A stretch of DNA of 64,000 nt from Acetobacter suratthaniensis (GCF_017377745.1 NZ_JAFVMG010000001.1:186001-250000); one strand, 5' to 3'. Shown: positions 1 through 8,680, counted from the stretch's first letter. The notes: a model not told the origin generated them from the letters alone. Made by a program: numbers and translations.

Positions 1-988
1 GCCCCACTGCAATGCTCTGGCGCGGGAAATGGAAATCCTTGTTACAGAACTCACAGGTCATGACGATTGTACCGTTGTCCTGACACATGTGGTCCAGATC
101 GTCTTCAGGGAAGCGTTCGAGCACATCAATCAGCCGGGCGCGTGAGCAGCGGCAACCAAAGGCGAGGGCGCGCGGTTGGCTGACATGCAGGTTCTGTTCA
201 TGGAACAGGCGGTGGAGCAGATGCGTGGAGGGTAGCCCGTCATCCAGCACCTCCTGATCGCGCAGGGTTGCCGCCAGAATGGTGGCGGTTTCCCAGTTGG
301 CATCATCCGCACTCAGCAGCGGGTTTTCGCCCGAGGCGTCATCCACCACAGCAGCAGTCTCGGCTTCGTTCTGGGCGCCGCCTTCCCCCGCGATCCGCTC
401 CAGCACCAGACCGCCCGCGCGCCAGCCTGCATCTGTCATGGCGCAGGCCAGCATGACCTGACAGGCATGCTGCTCGCTGGTGTCGAAATAATGGGTGGCC
501 ATGGTGGCGAGGTCATCGCCTGTTATGCCTACAATCCCCTGATGGCGTTCCATATCCGCCCCCTGATCAACGGTCAGGGCCAGATACCCATCGCCCAGCA
601 GGGCGCGGTCGGTGGGGTTGGGCGTACTGGCGAGCAGGGCTTCCAGTGCCTCATCATTCGTGCGGACATAAAAGCGCAGGGCGCCGGTGTTGGTGCAGTC
701 TGCCACCAGCATGGAAACCGGGCCATCGCCCTTGATCTGGAGCGAGAACGACCCCTGAAACTTCAGGGCCGAGGCCAGAGCCGCCACCAGAGCCAGCGCC
801 TTGCCTGCAAGCTGCGTTACGGGGGCGGGGTTGTCATGCCGGGTCAGCAGGGCATCCGCCAGTATGCCAAGCCGGATCAGACGGCCGCGTACCGGCTGCC
901 CTGCCAGATAAAACGGCGTAACGCCGCCGGGCACCACGAGGTCAGGCACATCGGGGCGGTCGCGATCAAGAAAAGCCGGTTTTTCCAT
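1..988 (-). CDS. hslO: Hsp33 redox-regulated chaperone (3' end cut by window edge)
   Basis: This is the cytoplasmic holdase chaperone activated by oxidation. Translation on the minus strand from ATG at 988 begins MEKPAFLDRDRPD and carries the Hsp33 substrate-binding fold signature, including a QIKGDGPVSMLVAD segment about 100 residues in. Near the window edge it shows CRC, then about 30 residues later CEFC: the CxC...CxxC zinc/redox switch that defines the family. The reading frame is still open at base 1, so the last few residues lie outside the window. It follows argD, argF and a small unknown gene on the same strand, 73 bases after the latter. Linkage of hslO to argF is common in Alphaproteobacteria. 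The assignment is secure; only the C-terminal end is missing. Confidence 0.93.
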   Translation of the reverse strand, partial: MEKPAFLDRDRPDVPDLVVPGGVTPFYLAGQPVRGRLIRLGILADALLTRHDNPAPVTQLAGKALALVAALASALKFQGSFSLQIKGDGPVSMLVADCTNTGALRFYVRTNDEALEALLASTPNPTDRALLGDGYLALTVDQGADMERHQGIVGITGDDLATMATHYFDTSEQHACQVMLACAMTDAGWRAGGLVLERIAGEGGAQNEAETAAVVDDASGENPLLSADDANWETATILAATLRDQEVLDDGLPSTHLLHRLFHEQNLHVSQPRALAFGCRCSRARLIDVLERFPEDDLDHMCQDNGTIVMTCEFCNKDFHFPRQSIAVG

Positions 989-1061
989 GGAGTAACGTTA
1001 GGCCCTGCATAAATACGGAGAAAATGCGCAACGGCAGGGCCGCAAAGCCCCGCCGGGGAGA

Positions 1062-1379
1062 TCAGATGCTCGCGGAAATATCGAGTTCCAGTTTTTCGAG
1101 CTTCTGTTCCAGTGCGCGCTGATCAGGCGCGGAAAGGGGCAGAACCGACGACAGTTCGGCCAGAAACGCCTTGCGGCAGGCATCGTGCTCGGCGTCGAGG
1201 TCCTGAGCCCGGCCACATCCCGCCAGACAGTCGAGATAGCGCGCACGCGGAGCGGCGAGCTTTTCGGCGGTTACGGGCAGTTCAGCCAGAATGGCGTCAA
1301 GGCTGCCCTCCACCCAGCCGGGGGTGCTGGGCGTGTCTTCCGTGGTGGTGGGGGAGGCGGGTCTGTCTACACCGTTCAT
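1062..1379 (-). CDS. conserved hypothetical protein between argF and hslO
   Basis: This is a 105-residue acidic, soluble protein with no signal peptide or membrane segment. It has two cysteines (in a CLAGCG stretch) plus one more cysteine about 15 residues on. The C-terminal third is Leu/Glu/Lys-rich (ALEQKLEKLELDI) and likely helical. Its ATG overlaps the argF stop codon in an ATGA arrangement, which implies translational coupling and supports it as a real gene. I do not recognise the family. Its position in an arginine operon suggests co-expression but does not reveal a function. Confidence 0.7.
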   Translation of the reverse strand: MNGVDRPASPTTTEDTPSTPGWVEGSLDAILAELPVTAEKLAAPRARYLDCLAGCGRAQDLDAEHDACRKAFLAELSSVLPLSAPDQRALEQKLEKLELDISASI

Positions 1380-2383
1380 CAGGCTTGTTCCTTGCCGAAA
1401 GAAGTCCAGTTCGGGCCACCCAGCGCCCAGGCGAGGATACCTTTCTGGGCGTGCAGACGGTTTTCAGCCTCATCGAACACAACGGAATGGCGGCTTTCAA
1501 ACACGTCCTGCGTGACTTCCTCCCCTATATGGGCAGGCAGACAGTGCATGAACAGGGCCTGCGGGTCGGCCAGCGCCATCAGCTCCGTGGTAACACGGTA
1601 GGGTTCAAGCCGCTCGGCGCGAACGCTGGCTTCGGCCTCGGAGTCGGACATGCTTGTCCATGTGTCCGTCACCACGCAGTCGGCACCGATTACAGCGGCA
1701 CGGGGGTCGGCTGTCCATTCCACCTTGCCGCCTTCGCGTAACGCCCAGTCCAGCACGGCCTGCGGGGGTTTCATGCTGGCAGGGGTTGCAGCACGCAGCG
1801 TAAAGCCAAAGCGCACGGCCCCTTCAATCAGCGAAACCAGCACATTGTTGCCATCGCCTGTCCAGGCGAAGGTCCGCCCTTTAACCGGGCCGCGATGTTC
1901 TTCAAAAGTCATGACATCGGCCATGATCTGTACCGGATGAGAGTCGGGTGTCAGCCCGTTGATGACCGGCACGCTGCTCCAGCGGGCCAGATCATGCAGG
2001 TTGGACGTGTGGCCGGTGCGCAGTACGATGGCATCCACAAAGCGGGACAGCACGCGCGCGGTATCGGCAATGCTTTCGCCCCGCCCGATCTGCATTTCCT
2101 GCGGCGACAGCACCACGGCATCCCCCCCGAGCTGGCGCATGCCCACCTCAAAGGAAACCCGCGTGCGGGTGGAGGGCTTGGACATGATCAGCCCGAGTTG
2201 CCGCCCGGCCAGTGGCTGGCGCGGGTGCAGCGGAAAGCGCCGCCCCTGCTGCATACGCTTCATGCCCGCCGCCGTGTCGATAATCTGGCGCAGGGTCGCG
2301 GTGTCCAGATCCTTCAGGTCAAGAAAATGGCGCAGCGGCACGGAGTTGAGGGAAGGGGGGACAATCGAGGCGACGGCGCTCAC
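1379..2383 (-). CDS. argF: ornithine carbamoyltransferase
   Basis: This enzyme makes citrulline from ornithine and carbamoyl phosphate in arginine biosynthesis. The carbamoyl-phosphate motif STRTRVSFEVG is present, as are a carbamoyl-phosphate-binding HLD-type segment (RTGHTSNLHDLA) and the ornithine-binding MHCLPAH motif near the C-terminus. I place the start at GTG 2383, inside a GTGA overlap with the argD stop. This gives 334 residues, the usual family length. A longer open frame upstream only translates argD sequence out of frame. The product begins VSAVASIVPP before the conserved core. argD lies upstream and a small unknown gene downstream, both translationally coupled. Confidence 0.95.
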   Translation of the reverse strand: MSAVASIVPPSLNSVPLRHFLDLKDLDTATLRQIIDTAAGMKRMQQGRRFPLHPRQPLAGRQLGLIMSKPSTRTRVSFEVGMRQLGGDAVVLSPQEMQIGRGESIADTARVLSRFVDAIVLRTGHTSNLHDLARWSSVPVINGLTPDSHPVQIMADVMTFEEHRGPVKGRTFAWTGDGNNVLVSLIEGAVRFGFTLRAATPASMKPPQAVLDWALREGGKVEWTADPRAAVIGADCVVTDTWTSMSDSEAEASVRAERLEPYRVTTELMALADPQALFMHCLPAHIGEEVTQDVFESRHSVVFDEAENRLHAQKGILAWALGGPNWTSFGKEQA

Positions 2384-3588
2384 GGTGTAGGCTCCAGAAC
2401 AGTCTTGGCGGTGGACCTGTCTTTGAGGGCGGCGATGGCGCGCGCCAGACACGCCACGGCGTCACGGCATTCGGTTTCGGTTACAGTCAGGGGCGGCACA
2501 AGCCGCAGCACGTTGTCACCTGCGGTTACACACAGCAGGCCTTCGTCCTGTGCGGCATCCTGCACATCGCCCACGGGCGGCACGCAGCGCAGCCCCAGTA
2601 GCAGGCCGAGGCCACGGCGCTGGTCGAAAACGTCCGGTGCATCAGCCACAACGGCGTCCAGCAGGGTGTCCAGCAGGGCCGCGCGCGCGCAGACCTGATC
2701 CAGAAAGCCGGGAGCCAGAATGACATCCAGCACGGCATTGGCCGCGGCACAGGCCAGAGGGTTCCCCCCGAACGTGGTGCCGTGGGTGCCCGGTGTCATG
2801 CCTGCGGCCACCGCCTGCGTGGCCAGAATGGCCCCGATGGGAAAGCCGCCGCCAAGCCCCTTGGCCGTGCTCATGACATCGGGGGTAATGCCTGCCCACT
2901 GGTGGGCAAACAGGCGGCCGGTACGGCCAACGCCGGTCTGCACTTCATCAAGGGCCAGCAGCACGCCGGTTTCATCGCACAGGGCCCGCAGGGCGCGCAG
3001 ATAGGCCGGGTCTGCTACCTTGATACCGCTTTCGCCCTGCACGGGTTCAAGCATGATGGCTGCCGTGTTGGGTGTTATCGCGGCACGTACGGCCTCGATG
3101 TCGTTGAACGGCACATGCGTGAAACCGCTGACAGGGGTACCAAAGCCTTCAAGGTATTTGGGGTTGCCGGTAGCGGACAGCATGGCCAGCGTGCGACCAT
3201 GAAACGCGCCGTCCATGCAGATGATGTCTGTGCGTTCAGGGTGGCCCGCCAGAAACTGGGCACGGCGCGCCATCTTGACCATGCCTTCATTGGCTTCCGC
3301 ACCGGAGTTGCAGAAGAACACGCTGTCCGCGAAGGTATTGGCAACAAGCCGTGCTGCCAGTTTTTCACCCTGTGGAATGCGGAACAGGTTGGAGACATGG
3401 ATAACCTGTCCCGCCTGTTCACTGATGGCTTTAACCAGGGCCGGATGCGCATGACCGATGGAGCTGGTGGCAATACCGGCGGCAAAGTCCAGAAATCGTC
3501 GTCCGTCCGATGCGTACAGCCATGCGCCCTCTCCCCGCTCGAAGGCGAGATCGGCGCGTTTGTAGGTTGGCATGAGCGGAGAGATCAT
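2380..3588 (-). CDS. argD: acetylornithine aminotransferase (class III PLP enzyme)
   Basis: This is the PLP-dependent transaminase that makes N-acetylornithine; many homologues also act in lysine biosynthesis. The 402 residues contain the class III signature with the Schiff-base lysine in MSTAKGLGGGFP, the LALDEVQTGVGRTG segment, and the FCNSGAEANEG motif near residue 100. An alternative in-frame ATG five codons downstream (MPTYKRADLAF) matches the usual N-terminus equally well; neither start has a clear Shine-Dalgarno sequence. It is the first gene of a minus-strand argD-argF operon and is divergent from recX. A possible terminator-like hairpin lies in its leader. Confidence 0.95.
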   Translation of the reverse strand: MISPLMPTYKRADLAFERGEGAWLYASDGRRFLDFAAGIATSSIGHAHPALVKAISEQAGQVIHVSNLFRIPQGEKLAARLVANTFADSVFFCNSGAEANEGMVKMARRAQFLAGHPERTDIICMDGAFHGRTLAMLSATGNPKYLEGFGTPVSGFTHVPFNDIEAVRAAITPNTAAIMLEPVQGESGIKVADPAYLRALRALCDETGVLLALDEVQTGVGRTGRLFAHQWAGITPDVMSTAKGLGGGFPIGAILATQAVAAGMTPGTHGTTFGGNPLACAAANAVLDVILAPGFLDQVCARAALLDTLLDAVVADAPDVFDQRRGLGLLLGLRCVPPVGDVQDAAQDEGLLCVTAGDNVLRLVPPLTVTETECRDAVACLARAIAALKDRSTAKTVLEPTP

Positions 3589-3649
3589 GAGACTGGTCTT
3601 TGCTTTGAGTTGAGTGTTGAACCCGGTTGGTGGCCATGGAAACGATGAT

Positions 3650-3690
3650 GCAAAACGAAAAGCGCCCGCTGCCTGAAAATGGAGCGGGCG
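3650..3690 (-). promoter_or_regulatory. terminator-like hairpin in the argD leader (candidate attenuator)
   Basis: Arms at 3663-3670 and 3683-3690 form a perfect 8-bp GC-rich stem with a 12-nt loop. Read on the minus strand, the stem is followed by CTTTTCGTTTTGC, a broken U-tract. It lies about 75 bases before the argD start, and no minus-strand gene precedes it, so it cannot be an upstream gene's terminator. A leader attenuator is one explanation. I found no arginine-rich leader peptide or competing antiterminator stem. Confidence 0.3.
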
Positions 3691-3871
3691 ATCCGTTACA
3701 CTTTTGTATCATGGCGCTTTCAACAGCAATGAGTCAAATATCTGGCTTAAAATTCCTGCATGTGCGGCATGCGTCAAAGGCGGGGGAGCCTGAAAGGCAG
3801 GGCTGGATTGCGTGTGGTTTCAGCACGTTGGAGTGTTTGCCTGACAGCCGGGCCGCGTTAGGGTGGGCGGT

Positions 3872-4708
3872 ATGACGCGTGCGCGCTCTTTGGGCCGGGA
3901 GGCCCGCCGCAAGGCAGTTTCCGGCGAGGGTGAACCAGCCGGGGCTGCTGCTGTGCCGCCAGCGCCAGACCGCGCAGCCCTGCGAGAGGCCGCACTGGCG
4001 CATCTGGCCCGTTTTGGCACCACCCGGCATGGGCTGGAACAGGTTCTGCTCCGCCGTGTGGCCCGTTGGCGCGCCCGCGCACAGGCCGCAGGGCTGGAGA
4101 GTGCGGCAGAGCAGGCGCAGCAGCTTGCGGCCGTCTGCGCCGAAATTGCACAGGATATGGTGTGTCTGGGTGCTGTGGATGATGCGGCCTTTGCCCATGC
4201 CCGCGCGCGCAGGCTGGTGCGTACGGGGCGCTCAAGCCGGGCTATAGAAGCACATCTGGCAGCAAGGGGGGTGGCTGCCCCCATTCGGGAGCAGGCCATG
4301 CGGGGCGATGAAGCCACTGCACAGGGGCAGGTACCGGGGACGGACGCGGCCAATTTTACCAGAGGTCTGTCAGCGGCGGAGCGCGAAGTGTGTGCGGCAC
4401 TGGTTCTGGCCCGCAAAAGACGCCTTGGCCCGTTTGCGCCCCCTGCTTCACAAAACCCGGTTGATGAGGAGATGGATGACACCGATCCATCGGAAGGCTG
4501 GAGCGCGGGCGACTGGGATGAGGATACTCAGGCGGATCCGCGCCGCCGGGCCGGGCGGCTCGGGCGGCGTGGGCAGGCCGGGGGCGCCAGCCGGGCGCTG
4601 GGGGTGCTGGCGCGTGCGGGGTTTGCGCGTGATACGGCGGCCCGTGCGCTGGATATGACGCGGGAGGAGGCGGACGAATGGCTCGAACGACTGAAAGCCG
4701 AATCGTAA
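3872..4708 (+). CDS. recX: RecX-family regulator of RecA
   Basis: RecX proteins bind RecA filaments and modulate recombination and the SOS response. The N-terminal half contains the family pattern: ALAHLARFGTTRHGLEQVLLRR at about 40-60, then LGAVDDAAFAHARARRLVRTGRSSRAIEAHL. A third weaker helical repeat occurs near the C-terminus (ALGVLARAGFARDTAARAL). At 278 residues it is much longer than a typical RecX (about 150-170). The extra length is a low-complexity, acidic and Arg-rich linker at about 185-235. GTG at 3863 is an alternative start. The 3' end overlaps the next gene by 31 bases, which suggests coupled translation. Confidence 0.82.
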   Translation: MTRARSLGREARRKAVSGEGEPAGAAAVPPAPDRAALREAALAHLARFGTTRHGLEQVLLRRVARWRARAQAAGLESAAEQAQQLAAVCAEIAQDMVCLGAVDDAAFAHARARRLVRTGRSSRAIEAHLAARGVAAPIREQAMRGDEATAQGQVPGTDAANFTRGLSAAEREVCAALVLARKRRLGPFAPPASQNPVDEEMDDTDPSEGWSAGDWDEDTQADPRRRAGRLGRRGQAGGASRALGVLARAGFARDTAARALDMTREEADEWLERLKAES

Positions 4709-5205
4709 ACGTGTCCGTGTTGGGGCGGTTAGGCGCTCTGCTGTCCCTGCTGATGCTTGCGGCCTGTGCGGGCGGGAATTCGGGGCGTGTGAGTGGTAGC
4801 TGGAGTGGGGCAGTGCAGTGTGCGCCCTACGCGCGGGAGCATTCAGCCGTTAACCTGCGGGGGGATGCGGCCTTGTGGTGGAACCGCTCGCGCGGGATTT
4901 ATACCCGCTCATCCGTCCCGCATGAGGGGGATGTGCTGGTGTTCCGTGCGACAGGGCGTTTGCCTTCGGGGCATGTTTCTGTGGTGCGGCAGGTCAGGAG
5001 CAGCCGGTTGGTGCTGGTCGATCACGCCAACTGGGAGCCGGGGCGTGTGACGCGCGCAGCCCCTGTTGTTGATGTTTCCCCCAGCAATGACTGGACGCGC
5101 GTGCGCGTGTGGTGGGCGCCCTCACGCAAGCTGGGTAAAACCGTTTATCCGGCGTACGGGTTTATAGAGCCACCTTGGCCGGGCGGCACTGAACCCCGCT
5201 CGTAA
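4678..5205 (+). CDS. CHAP-domain lipoprotein (predicted cell-wall amidase/peptidase)
   Basis: The N-terminus is a lipoprotein signal peptide with lipobox LAAC at about residues 27-30. The rest is a compact CHAP/NlpC-like cysteine-peptidase fold: the catalytic cysteine is in VQCAPYAREHS, the histidine is in PSGHVSVV, and a further DHANW segment follows. Such enzymes cut peptidoglycan amide bonds. ATG 4678 is supported by GGGAGGAGG about 9 bases upstream, even though it overlaps recX by 31 bases; GTG 4711 is a shorter alternative. The precise substrate cannot be told from sequence. Confidence 0.78.
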   Translation: MARTTESRIVNVSVLGRLGALLSLLMLAACAGGNSGRVSGSWSGAVQCAPYAREHSAVNLRGDAALWWNRSRGIYTRSSVPHEGDVLVFRATGRLPSGHVSVVRQVRSSRLVLVDHANWEPGRVTRAAPVVDVSPSNDWTRVRVWWAPSRKLGKTVYPAYGFIEPPWPGGTEPRS

Positions 5206-5328
5206 GGGGGTATTAAGGAAGGGCTTGCATGAACGGGCATTCGCCCTCATGTACAACACTGGAGTTTTCTGGCGTGGCTGCGCCGTGGGGTAAAACAGGC
5301 GGGCTGATCGGGCCAAGGGGAGCGTGTA

Positions 5329-5583
5329 ATGGGTAGTCTGAGCATCTGGCACTGGCTGATTGTGCTTGTTGTCGTTCTGGTTGTGTTTGGTGGTGGCGGC
5401 AAGATCACGACGCTGATGGGCGATGTGGCCAAGGGCATCAAATCCTTCAAGAAGCATATGGCTGATGACGAATCGCTTGAAGAGCAGGCAGCATCGCGCA
5501 ATGCGGGCGGGCATATCGCGCCGCCGCCTGTGGCCGCTTCTGCCGAAACACGCGCATCCGCCGATCAGTCCACCCCGCGCTGA
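5329..5583 (+). CDS. tatA: twin-arginine translocase subunit TatA
   Basis: This is the small membrane protein that forms the Tat export pore. The 84 residues have the classic layout: a short N-terminal segment, one transmembrane helix ([16 protein letters not shown]), then an amphipathic helix ([17 protein letters not shown]), and an acidic, Ala/Pro-rich tail. FGGGGK replaces the usual FGxxKLP hinge. The Shine-Dalgarno GGGGAG lies 8 bases before the ATG. Unlike the common tatABC arrangement, no tatB or tatC gene adjoins it; the next gene, mtnB, starts 94 bases later. Confidence 0.93.
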   Translation: MGSLSIWHWLIVLVVVLVVFGGGGKITTLMGDVAKGIKSFKKHMADDESLEEQAASRNAGGHIAPPPVAASAETRASADQSTPR

Positions 5584-5677
5584 ACTGGGTCTTGCCGTGG
5601 CATAATGCCGCCTTCCGGGTTGGAGGTGGCACCATGCCCGCAAAGCTTTTTCCGCGACCTGCGAATATGGAACAGAG

Positions 5678-6298
5678 ATGAGTGAGAACACGCCCGATCT
5701 GGATGCGGCTGCGCGCGATATTGTGCGAGCGGGCCAGAGGCTGGATGCCCGTGGCTGGGTGCCTGCAACGGCGGGTAATATCAGCCGCCGCCTGCCGGAT
5801 GGGCGCATCGCCATTACCCGCTCGGGTTGCCACAAGGGCTTTCTGAGCGAGCAGGACGTGATTACCGTCGATCTGGCGGGCCAGCCGCACGATCCGGCCA
5901 ACCGCCCCAGTGCCGAAACCCTGCTGCATTGCCAGATCTACCGGCTGTTGCCCGATGTCGGGGCGGTGCTGCACGGCCATTCCGTTGCCTCCACCGTGCT
6001 GTCGATGATCGAAGCTTCGCCCCGGATTTTGCTGAGCGATTACGAAGTGCAGAAGGTCTTCGCCGGGCAGGATACGCACGAGGCCACGGTGCCTGTGCCG
6101 TTGTTCCCCAACGATCAGGATATTGCCCGCCTTGCCCGTGAGGTGGAGCCGCATGTGGCGGATATGCCCGCAGGCTACATCATCCGTGGGCATGGTGTTT
6201 ATGTCTGGGGTCGGGACATGGGCATGGCGCTGGCCCGGCTGGAAGGGCTTGAGTTCCTGCTGGCCTGCGAACTGGAAAAAAGGAAGCTGAAGGCATGA
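5678..6298 (+). CDS. mtnB: methylthioribulose-1-phosphate dehydratase
   Basis: This is a class II aldolase-fold zinc enzyme of the methionine salvage pathway. It dehydrates methylthioribulose-1-phosphate to diketo-5-methylthiopentyl-1-phosphate. The 206-residue sequence has WVPATAGNIS at 28-37, the ITRSGCHKG loop, the zinc-binding HGHS at about 99-102, and the C-terminal RGHGVYVWG with a third histidine. Its stop codon overlaps mtnD by 4 bases (ATGA). The adjacent mtnD and mtnC make the assignment firm against other aldolase-fold proteins such as fuculose aldolase. Confidence 0.95.
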   Translation: MSENTPDLDAAARDIVRAGQRLDARGWVPATAGNISRRLPDGRIAITRSGCHKGFLSEQDVITVDLAGQPHDPANRPSAETLLHCQIYRLLPDVGAVLHGHSVASTVLSMIEASPRILLSDYEVQKVFAGQDTHEATVPVPLFPNDQDIARLAREVEPHVADMPAGYIIRGHGVYVWGRDMGMALARLEGLEFLLACELEKRKLKA

Positions 6299-6840
6299 GC
6301 AGCCTGAGCGTTTACAAGGACGGGCAGCCCGGAGCCCCTGTGCTGCAAACATCCGATCCGCAGGAAATCGCCGATCTTCTGGCTCCTATGGGTGTGCGTT
6401 TTGAGCGGTGGGAAGGCCCGGCCATTCCGCCGAAAGACGCGGCGGAGGACGTTATTCTCGATACCTATCGCCCGTGGCTTGACCGGCTGATGGGCGAAAC
6501 CGGGGCCGGGTCAGCCGATGTGCTGCGGATGAACACCCAAACCCCCAACCTTGCGGCCCTGCGCGAGCGCTTTTTGTCCGAGCACATCCATAGCGAGGAT
6601 GAGGTGCGGTTTTTCGTGCATGGGGGCGGGCATTTCGTGCTGCATGTGGCTGGCCATATTTATGATGTGGGCTGCACCCAGACAGACCTGATCTCCGTTC
6701 CCGAAGGCACGCGGCACTGGTTTGACGCCGGGCCGGAACCCGATGTGGTGACACTGCGCATCTTTACCCACAAGGAAGGCTGGGTGGCCCGCTATACGGG
6801 CGATGAGATCGCCCGCCGGTTCCCATCCTACGCGTCTTGA
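6295..6840 (+). CDS. mtnD: acireductone dioxygenase
   Basis: This is the cupin metalloenzyme that oxidises acireductone in methionine salvage. The Fe-bound form yields formate and the 2-keto acid of methionine, the Ni-bound form an off-pathway product. Metal ligands are visible as HIHSEDE at 97-103 (H97, H99, E103), followed by the VHGGGHF strand and a later histidine in EGTRHWF. The 181 residues match the usual length. It overlaps mtnB by 4 bases and is followed after 13 bases by mtnC, giving three consecutive pathway steps in one operon. Confidence 0.96.
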   Translation: MSSLSVYKDGQPGAPVLQTSDPQEIADLLAPMGVRFERWEGPAIPPKDAAEDVILDTYRPWLDRLMGETGAGSADVLRMNTQTPNLAALRERFLSEHIHSEDEVRFFVHGGGHFVLHVAGHIYDVGCTQTDLISVPEGTRHWFDAGPEPDVVTLRIFTHKEGWVARYTGDEIARRFPSYAS

Positions 6841-6853
6841 GCGAGCATAGATC

Positions 6854-7603
6854 ATGACTTTGCAGGCCCCTGAGCAGACCGTTCCGCCCCGCGTGGTGCT
6901 GCTGGATATCGAAGGCACCACCCTGCCGGTTTCCTTTGTGCACAACGTGCTGTTTCCTTATGCCCGCAAGCATCTGACAGCCTTGCTGACAGAGCGTGCG
7001 GATGATCCGGCGGTGGTGCGGGCCGTGGCGCAGATTGGCGAACTCGCCCCCGGTGTGGCCCCGGCTGAACAGCTTGCACGCTGGATGGATGAGGATGCCA
7101 AGGTAGAGCCGCTCAAAACCCTTCAGGGTCTATGCTGGGATGTGGGCTACCGGCAGGGAGAACTTGTGGCGGATCTGTACGCCGATGTCGTGCCCTGCCT
7201 GCGCACATTACATGAGGCGGGTATAGTGCTGGCCGTCTATTCTTCCGGCTCCGAGCCAGCGCAGCGTCTGATTTATGGCTATACGGAGCAGGGGGATGTA
7301 ACCGCCCTGTTCAGTGCGTTTTTTGACCTGCGTGTGGGCGGCAAAAAAGAGGCGCAGAGCTATCGTGCCATTCTGGCTGAAACCGGCTGGCAGGCGGCGG
7401 ATGTGCTATTCCTGTCCGATGTCGAGGCTGAATTGGATGCCGCAGCCACAGCAGGCCTGCGGGTGTGCCAGATTGCCCGCGCACAAGATGCGACCGTGCC
7501 AAGCCAGCGGCACCCCGTTGCCCCGGATATTGCACAGGCTCTTGCGCGGTTTGGCCTGTCCGGCAACGGGCAGGGCGTGGGAGAAAGGGCCGCTTCGTGC
7601 TGA
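6854..7603 (+). CDS. mtnC: enolase-phosphatase E1
   Basis: This bifunctional HAD-family enzyme enolises and dephosphorylates the diketo intermediate to acireductone. The HAD motif I is LLDIEGTTLP (DxEGT instead of DxDxT, typical of MtnC). Motif II is YSSGSEPAQ, the lysine is in GGKKEAQSY, and motif III is FLSDVEAELDAA. The length of 249 residues is slightly more than usual because of a C-terminal tail (about residues 215-249) rich in Gly and Arg. It overlaps the ribF start by 7 bases. MtnA and an MTA phosphorylase or kinase are not in this window. Confidence 0.94.
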   Translation: MTLQAPEQTVPPRVVLLDIEGTTLPVSFVHNVLFPYARKHLTALLTERADDPAVVRAVAQIGELAPGVAPAEQLARWMDEDAKVEPLKTLQGLCWDVGYRQGELVADLYADVVPCLRTLHEAGIVLAVYSSGSEPAQRLIYGYTEQGDVTALFSAFFDLRVGGKKEAQSYRAILAETGWQAADVLFLSDVEAELDAAATAGLRVCQIARAQDATVPSQRHPVAPDIAQALARFGLSGNGQGVGERAASC

Positions 7604-8541
7604 CAAAGGCCCGCCTGTACACGGACTGGCGTAATATCCCGGCTGAAGCGCATGGCTGTGCGGCGGCTCTGGGCAATTTCGACGGCGTGCATCTGGGGCA
7701 CGCGCATCTGGTCAATACCGTGTACGCAGCCCGGCCAGACCTGCCGCGTGCGGTGGTGACATTCGAGCCGCATCCGCGCGAGCTGTTCCGCCCGCAAGAT
7801 CCGCCTTTCCGGCTCACCCTGTCTGATGAGCGCCTGGCAGCGCTTGAAGCGCTGGGCGTGCGGCATGTCTTTCAGCTTCCCTTTGATGCGGCCTTTGCGG
7901 AGCTGACAGCTGCCCAGTTCGTGCGCGAGGTGCTGCATGAAGCATTGCAGCTCCGGCATGTGGGCTGCGGGCCTGATTTTGCTTTTGGCTATCGGCGCGG
8001 TGGCAATGTTGCGTTTTTGGGCGAGCAGGCGCTGGCGCTCGGTATGGGCTGCACGCAGGTTCCGGCTTTGGCTGATGCAACGGGGCCGTATTCTTCCAGC
8101 CGGGTGCGGATGCTGTTGCAGGATGGCTATCCCGAGCGCGCGGCAGTAGAGCTTGGGCGGGCATGGGCTATCCGTGGCGAAGTCCAGCATGGTGACAAGC
8201 GTGGGCGGTTGCTGGGTTTTCCTACCGCCAATATCCCGCTGGGACGGCATCTGGAGCCAGCCCGTGGCGTGTACGCCGTAACGGTGCGTCTGCCCGGTGG
8301 GCAGTCTGTTTTCGGGGTGGCCAATATCGGGCGCAGACCCACCATAAACGATGGGCAGGAAAGTCGGCTGGAAGTGCATCTGTTCGATTTCGAAGGCGAT
8401 CTTTACGGCCAGACCCTGTCTGTGGCGCTGCACGCACTGTTGCGTGGCGAGCAGCGTTTTGACGGTCTGGACGCGCTCAAGGCCCAGATTGCACGGGATG
8501 CGCAACAGGCGCGCCACCTGCTGGCGACGACGCTCTCCTGA
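7597..8541 (+). CDS. ribF: bifunctional riboflavin kinase / FAD synthetase
   Basis: This enzyme converts riboflavin to FMN and then FAD. The N-terminal nucleotidyltransferase domain has ALGNFDGVHLGHAHL at about 24-38, and SSSRVR occurs at about 165. The C-terminal flavokinase domain has GRLLGFPTANI at about 205 and the GVYAV strand. I chose the GTG at 7597, overlapping mtnC by 7 bases, because it gives 314 residues with the standard N-terminus (VLTKARLYTDW). An ATG farther upstream would only read mtnC out of frame. Linkage to mtn genes makes no obvious metabolic sense and may be positional. Confidence 0.93.
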   Translation: MLTKARLYTDWRNIPAEAHGCAAALGNFDGVHLGHAHLVNTVYAARPDLPRAVVTFEPHPRELFRPQDPPFRLTLSDERLAALEALGVRHVFQLPFDAAFAELTAAQFVREVLHEALQLRHVGCGPDFAFGYRRGGNVAFLGEQALALGMGCTQVPALADATGPYSSSRVRMLLQDGYPERAAVELGRAWAIRGEVQHGDKRGRLLGFPTANIPLGRHLEPARGVYAVTVRLPGGQSVFGVANIGRRPTINDGQESRLEVHLFDFEGDLYGQTLSVALHALLRGEQRFDGLDALKAQIARDAQQARHLLATTLS

Positions 8542-8680
8542 TTGTCACACTTGACCCTGCGGGTTTCCTTTTTGATAAGGGAATGCGCGCGCTGGTCGGT
8601 ATATGTAAATCTGTGCCCCGCTCCCGCGCCAGGCATTTCGCCCGCGTCCTGAACCTGAACTGAAGTGACCCCTGCCGCTC

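Noticed and set aside
1001..1041. Inverted repeat upstream of hslO
   Set aside because: An 8-bp match across a 25-base loop is weak in GC-rich sequence, and there is no U-tract.
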